This document shows, piece after piece, positions 15,538 to 17,077 of a DNA stretch of 17,077 nucleotides. The stretch spans positions 1 to 17,077 of the forward strand of contig NZ_BAAACP010000030.1 in assembly GCF_039521565.1 (NCBI RefSeq), in the 5' to 3' direction. Below the pieces are notes generated by a model that was not told the origin of the DNA, searched no databases, and saw only the letters and a list, made by a program, of their open reading frames with translations. This stretch comes from Paraclostridium tenue. Its GTDB lineage: Bacteria > Bacillota > Clostridia > Peptostreptococcales > Peptostreptococcaceae. The stretch's first letter is position 1. Every line of letters starts with the position of its first letter. Position numbers and translations under genes: made by a program.

Positions 15538-15548
15538 CTTTGATTTTA

Positions 15549-15580
15549 CTAATCAATCACAAAATTATTCCATTCAGTAA
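15549..15580 (+). promoter_or_regulatory. Decayed LytTR-type repeat pair facing the relic peptide genes
   Basis: CTAATCAATCA (15549-15559) and CCATTCAGTAA (15570-15580) are again 21 bp apart, on the plus strand. They match CTATTCAATCA with one and three differences. TATGGT at 15605-15610 is at the same distance as the -10 of the bacteriocin promoter. The weaker match fits the dead genes downstream. Confidence 0.55.
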
Positions 15581-15647
15581 TTTTTTATCTTTATTTTTAT
15601 TTATTATGGTGCGATTGTATAAATTTAATAATGTAAGGATGTTTTCT

Positions 15648-15774
15648 ATGAAGGAATTAAAATTTAATTACAAGATATTAACGGAGGTTATTATTTAACT
15701 CCAAAAAATATAAAAATATCTATGACTTTTGTGCTGGTTTTATCTCAGGATTTAAGAAATCAGTAAGAAAATAA
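15648..15774 (+). pseudogene. Decayed double-glycine bacteriocin precursor, peptide A
   Basis: AAGGA, 8 bases, then ATG 15648 and MKELKFN. A net loss of one base (mod 3) then shifts to LQDINGG (15668-15688), an unmistakable leader end with Ile at -4 and Leu at -7. A second shift in the A runs at 15700-15716 leads to NIYDFCAGFISGFKKSVRK and the stop at 15772-15774. As it stands, translation would end after 16 residues at 15698. GFISG is a GxxxG motif as found in two-peptide bacteriocins. The next small gene starts 14 bases later with its own ribosome site. The reconstruction is mine and needs two frame corrections. Confidence 0.6.
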
Positions 15775-15788
15775 AACGGAGACAAATT

Positions 15789-15908
15789 ATGAGTAGTTCG
15801 TTTAAAAATTTAAATAATTTAGATCTTATTAAAATAAACATTGAAAATAGAAGATCACACCATTTCGGACAAAAACTAGGTTATATGATTGGTTAAGTAC
15901 TTAAATAA
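15789..15908 (+). pseudogene. Decayed bacteriocin precursor, peptide B, with lost GG site
   Basis: ATG 15789 follows ACGGAGA by 6-7 bases. The open frame is 35 residues, to TAA 15894-15896. Residues 8, 13 and 16 are Leu, Leu and Ile, exactly at -12, -7 and -4 if positions 18-19 were the double glycine, and Asn17 equals the Asn of the other two INGG leaders. Here 18-19 read Ile-Glu, so the C39 peptidase could not cut. The rest, RRSHHFGQKLGYMIG, has two overlapping GxxxG motifs (GQKLG, GYMIG). The stop may itself be a mutated codon, as VLK and a further TAA (15906-15908) follow in frame. With peptide A it looks like a former two-peptide (class IIb) bacteriocin. Confidence 0.55.
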
Positions 15909-16032
15909 AATATTCAAATAAAAATACCCTCTTATATAGAAAAATTTAAACTCAAGAAGAAAATAAATTAATTATAAGTTCAAAAAAATTTATTATAAGA
16001 TAAATTTCCAATACAGATACAACATTTTATAT
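15909..16032. other. Short AT-rich gap
   Basis: No gene, hairpin or promoter could be supported here. It separates the relic bacteriocin pair from the transposase relic. Confidence 0.5.
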
Positions 16033-16540
16033 TTATATTAAAACAAAGACCTCTACAGATTTTTTATACCCAAGGCGTTTGAGAGGTCTATTGTTTATTA
16101 TATCTACTACGATATCAAGGTTGCTTTAAGTTATTAATTCAATTGAAATAGATTTAAATACTTTGAAATAATGTAAGTTAGATATTGATAATTTTTCTTC
16201 TTACATTTATTTATATTCCCTTTTACAATAATCTTTTGATATATCCTTTTAAAAAGAGTTTTCATAGGTTTATCCTACTGATAACCTAATCATATCCTAT
16301 TGCCTATTTGACCTACTTAACAAGTTTCATTTAAATCATTTTCTATATATTCAATTAATGTATAGTTATATGATTTTCTTTTTGCTCCTCAATTTCTTAT
16401 GTTATTTAGATAATTTTCATTTCCTATACGTACTAAATATTTTCTATTAATAAAATTTTTTTTAATTGTAAATGTATTTCTATTCAAATATTTTACAATT
16501 TTTATTATGCTACATCCTAAATCTAGGAAATTAGATATAC
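16033..16540 (-). pseudogene. Internally deleted IS30-family transposase relic
   Basis: Reading the minus strand downward gives, in changing frames: LGCSIIKIVKYLNRNTFTI (helix-turn-helix region, normally YSIxKIAxxLNRxPSTI), then GAKRKSYNYTLIEYIENDLN and VGQIGNRI (normally SPEQIANRI), DKPMKTLFKRIYQKI and IVKGN. After a large deletion come FKSISIELIT, LDIVVDIINNRPLKRLGY and KKSVEVF, ending with a stop at 16033-16035. INNRP..LGY...EVF is the signature C-end of IS30 transposases. Most of the DDE catalytic core is missing and there are several stops, so it is inactive. Insertion or decay of this element may have separated the live bacteriocin gene from the older peptide genes. Confidence 0.75.
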
Positions 16541-16734
16541 ACCATATTTTATTTATAATAATATATTGTATATGTCCTTACGTGTGGAATAGTTTTATTG
16601 TTATTATAACTGCAATTATGAACATAAATTTATGAACTATTTTTATGTATTACGCTTAATGTGATAATTTATAATAAAAATAAATATGAAACTTAGTTAT
16701 ATTCCTTTTATAAAAAATATAATAATTTCAAACT
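16541..16734. other. Gene-free stretch upstream of the bacteriocin promoter
   Basis: AT-rich sequence without a supported open frame. A weak continuation of the IS30 relic into its left part is possible but not convincing. Confidence 0.45.
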
Positions 16735-16795
16735 ATTCAATCAAAAAAACATACCATTCAATCATTATATATATATATTTTTTTTTCTTTATGAT
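16735..16795 (+). promoter_or_regulatory. LytTR-regulated promoter of the bacteriocin gene
   Basis: ATTCAATCA occurs twice, at 16735-16743 and 16756-16764, exactly 21 bp apart (9-bp boxes, 12-bp spacer), the geometry of AgrA/ComE/PlnC-type sites. Including two bases upstream they read CTATTCAATCA and CCATTCAATCA. TATGAT (16790-16795) is a good -10, 34 bases past the second box, and there is no -35 box. The likely activator is the LytTR regulator at 2059-2769. Confidence 0.78.
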
Positions 16796-16845
16796 AGCAT
16801 TTATTTAAACATATATGTAAATTTTATTAACAGGGAGATTTAATT

Positions 16846-17043
16846 ATGGAAAAACTAAATTATAATCAATTAGAAGAAATAAATGGTGGTGGTTGGAAAG
16901 AAGCTGGACAAGCTTTCGTTGGTACTGTGAAAATAGGTACTGCTCCATTAAGATGTTTTTTTAATGGACCTAAGAAGGCTTTTAGACAAGCTCATAGTGG
17001 ATGGAAGATGATACAAAAAGCATCTAAAAATGCTTATAGATAA
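16846..17043 (+). CDS. Class II bacteriocin precursor with double-glycine leader
   Basis: A 65-residue precursor; GGGAG lies 8 bases before the ATG. The leader MEKLNYNQLEEINGG (1-15) has Leu4, Leu9 and Ile12 at -12, -7 and -4, which fixes cleavage after Gly15 although a third Gly follows. The mature peptide is 50 residues, net charge about +9 (seven Lys, three Arg, one Glu), with Trp at mature positions 2 and 38, a single Cys at 22 and a basic C-end, fitting a membrane-active peptide. It lacks the YGNGV box and any Cys pair, so it is not a pediocin-type peptide and could at most form an intermolecular disulfide. I do not recognise a named homologue. Export and cleavage are expected from the transporter at 13224-15434. 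The gene stands alone, with its own LytTR-type promoter and terminator (at 80-115 across the circle junction). It might also be the inducer sensed by the plasmid's kinase. Confidence 0.88.
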   Translation: MEKLNYNQLEEINGGGWKEAGQAFVGTVKIGTAPLRCFFNGPKKAFRQAHSGWKMIQKASKNAYR

Positions 17044-17077
17044 AATTTAAATAAAATAAAAAAGTGTAGACATATTT
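16979..17077. repeat. Terminal redundancy, copy 2 (circular overlap)
   Basis: Identical to 1-99. The complete bacteriocin gene is read here, and its terminator is completed only in the copy at the start of the window. Confidence 0.95.

Noticed and set aside
15516..15698. 60-codon plus-strand frame across the divergent promoter region
   Set aside because: It covers the LytTR boxes and has no ribosome site; only its last 17 codons, from the ATG at 15648 with AAGGA upstream, look like a real gene start.
16359..16450. Plus-strand hydrophobic 30-codon frame starting MYSYMIFFLLLNF
   Set aside because: It is the opposite strand of the IS30 relic and has no ribosome site.
1..17077. CRISPR array, tRNA or rRNA genes
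   Set aside because: No regularly spaced repeats with unique spacers, and no tRNA or rRNA sequence was recognised on either strand.

Overview
The first 99 bases (1-99) are identical to the last 99 (16979-17077), so the window is a circular molecule of about 16,978 bp cut open inside a gene. Very low GC, strong AGGAGG-type ribosome sites and the gene content point to a plasmid of a low-GC Firmicute, most likely Clostridium sensu stricto. The species cannot be fixed from sequence alone.

Layout. 1-600: 3' end of the bacteriocin gene (complete copy at the far end), its terminator, and a relic of an IS1182-type transposase. 731-2769 (minus): AgrC-like histidine kinase and LytTR response regulator. 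3474-5271 (minus): a decayed partition region with a nonsense-interrupted ribbon-helix-helix gene, a ParA pseudogene, and an intact DNA-binding protein whose coding sequence and promoter carry repeated palindromes. 5280-6795: hairpins, a DUF1413 protein, a serine resolvase with its res-like site, and a small pseudogene. 7000-8143: a frameshifted replication-initiator-like gene. 8973-10650 (minus): an intact primase-type Rep with a long leader and a probable counter-transcribed RNA on the plus strand. 10673-15434 (minus): a four-gene bacteriocin export and immunity operon. 15500-16850: divergent control region, remains of a two-peptide bacteriocin, an IS30 transposase relic, and the promoter of the live bacteriocin gene (16846-17043, plus).

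How it works together. The 65-residue precursor has a double-glycine leader matched to the C39 peptidase of the ABC transporter, which with the HlyD-like protein would cleave and export a 50-residue cationic peptide. The CPBP protein and the 81-residue membrane protein are the immunity candidates. Paired 9-11 bp direct repeats (consensus CTATTCRATCA), 21 bp apart as expected for a LytTR regulator, lie upstream of both the bacteriocin gene and the export operon. A decayed pair faces the dead two-peptide genes. This ties the plasmid's two-component system to one regulon. No dedicated pheromone gene is visible.

The plasmid is a patchwork: two replication modules (one broken), a broken ParA, two transposase relics and an older bacteriocin in decay beside a newer one.
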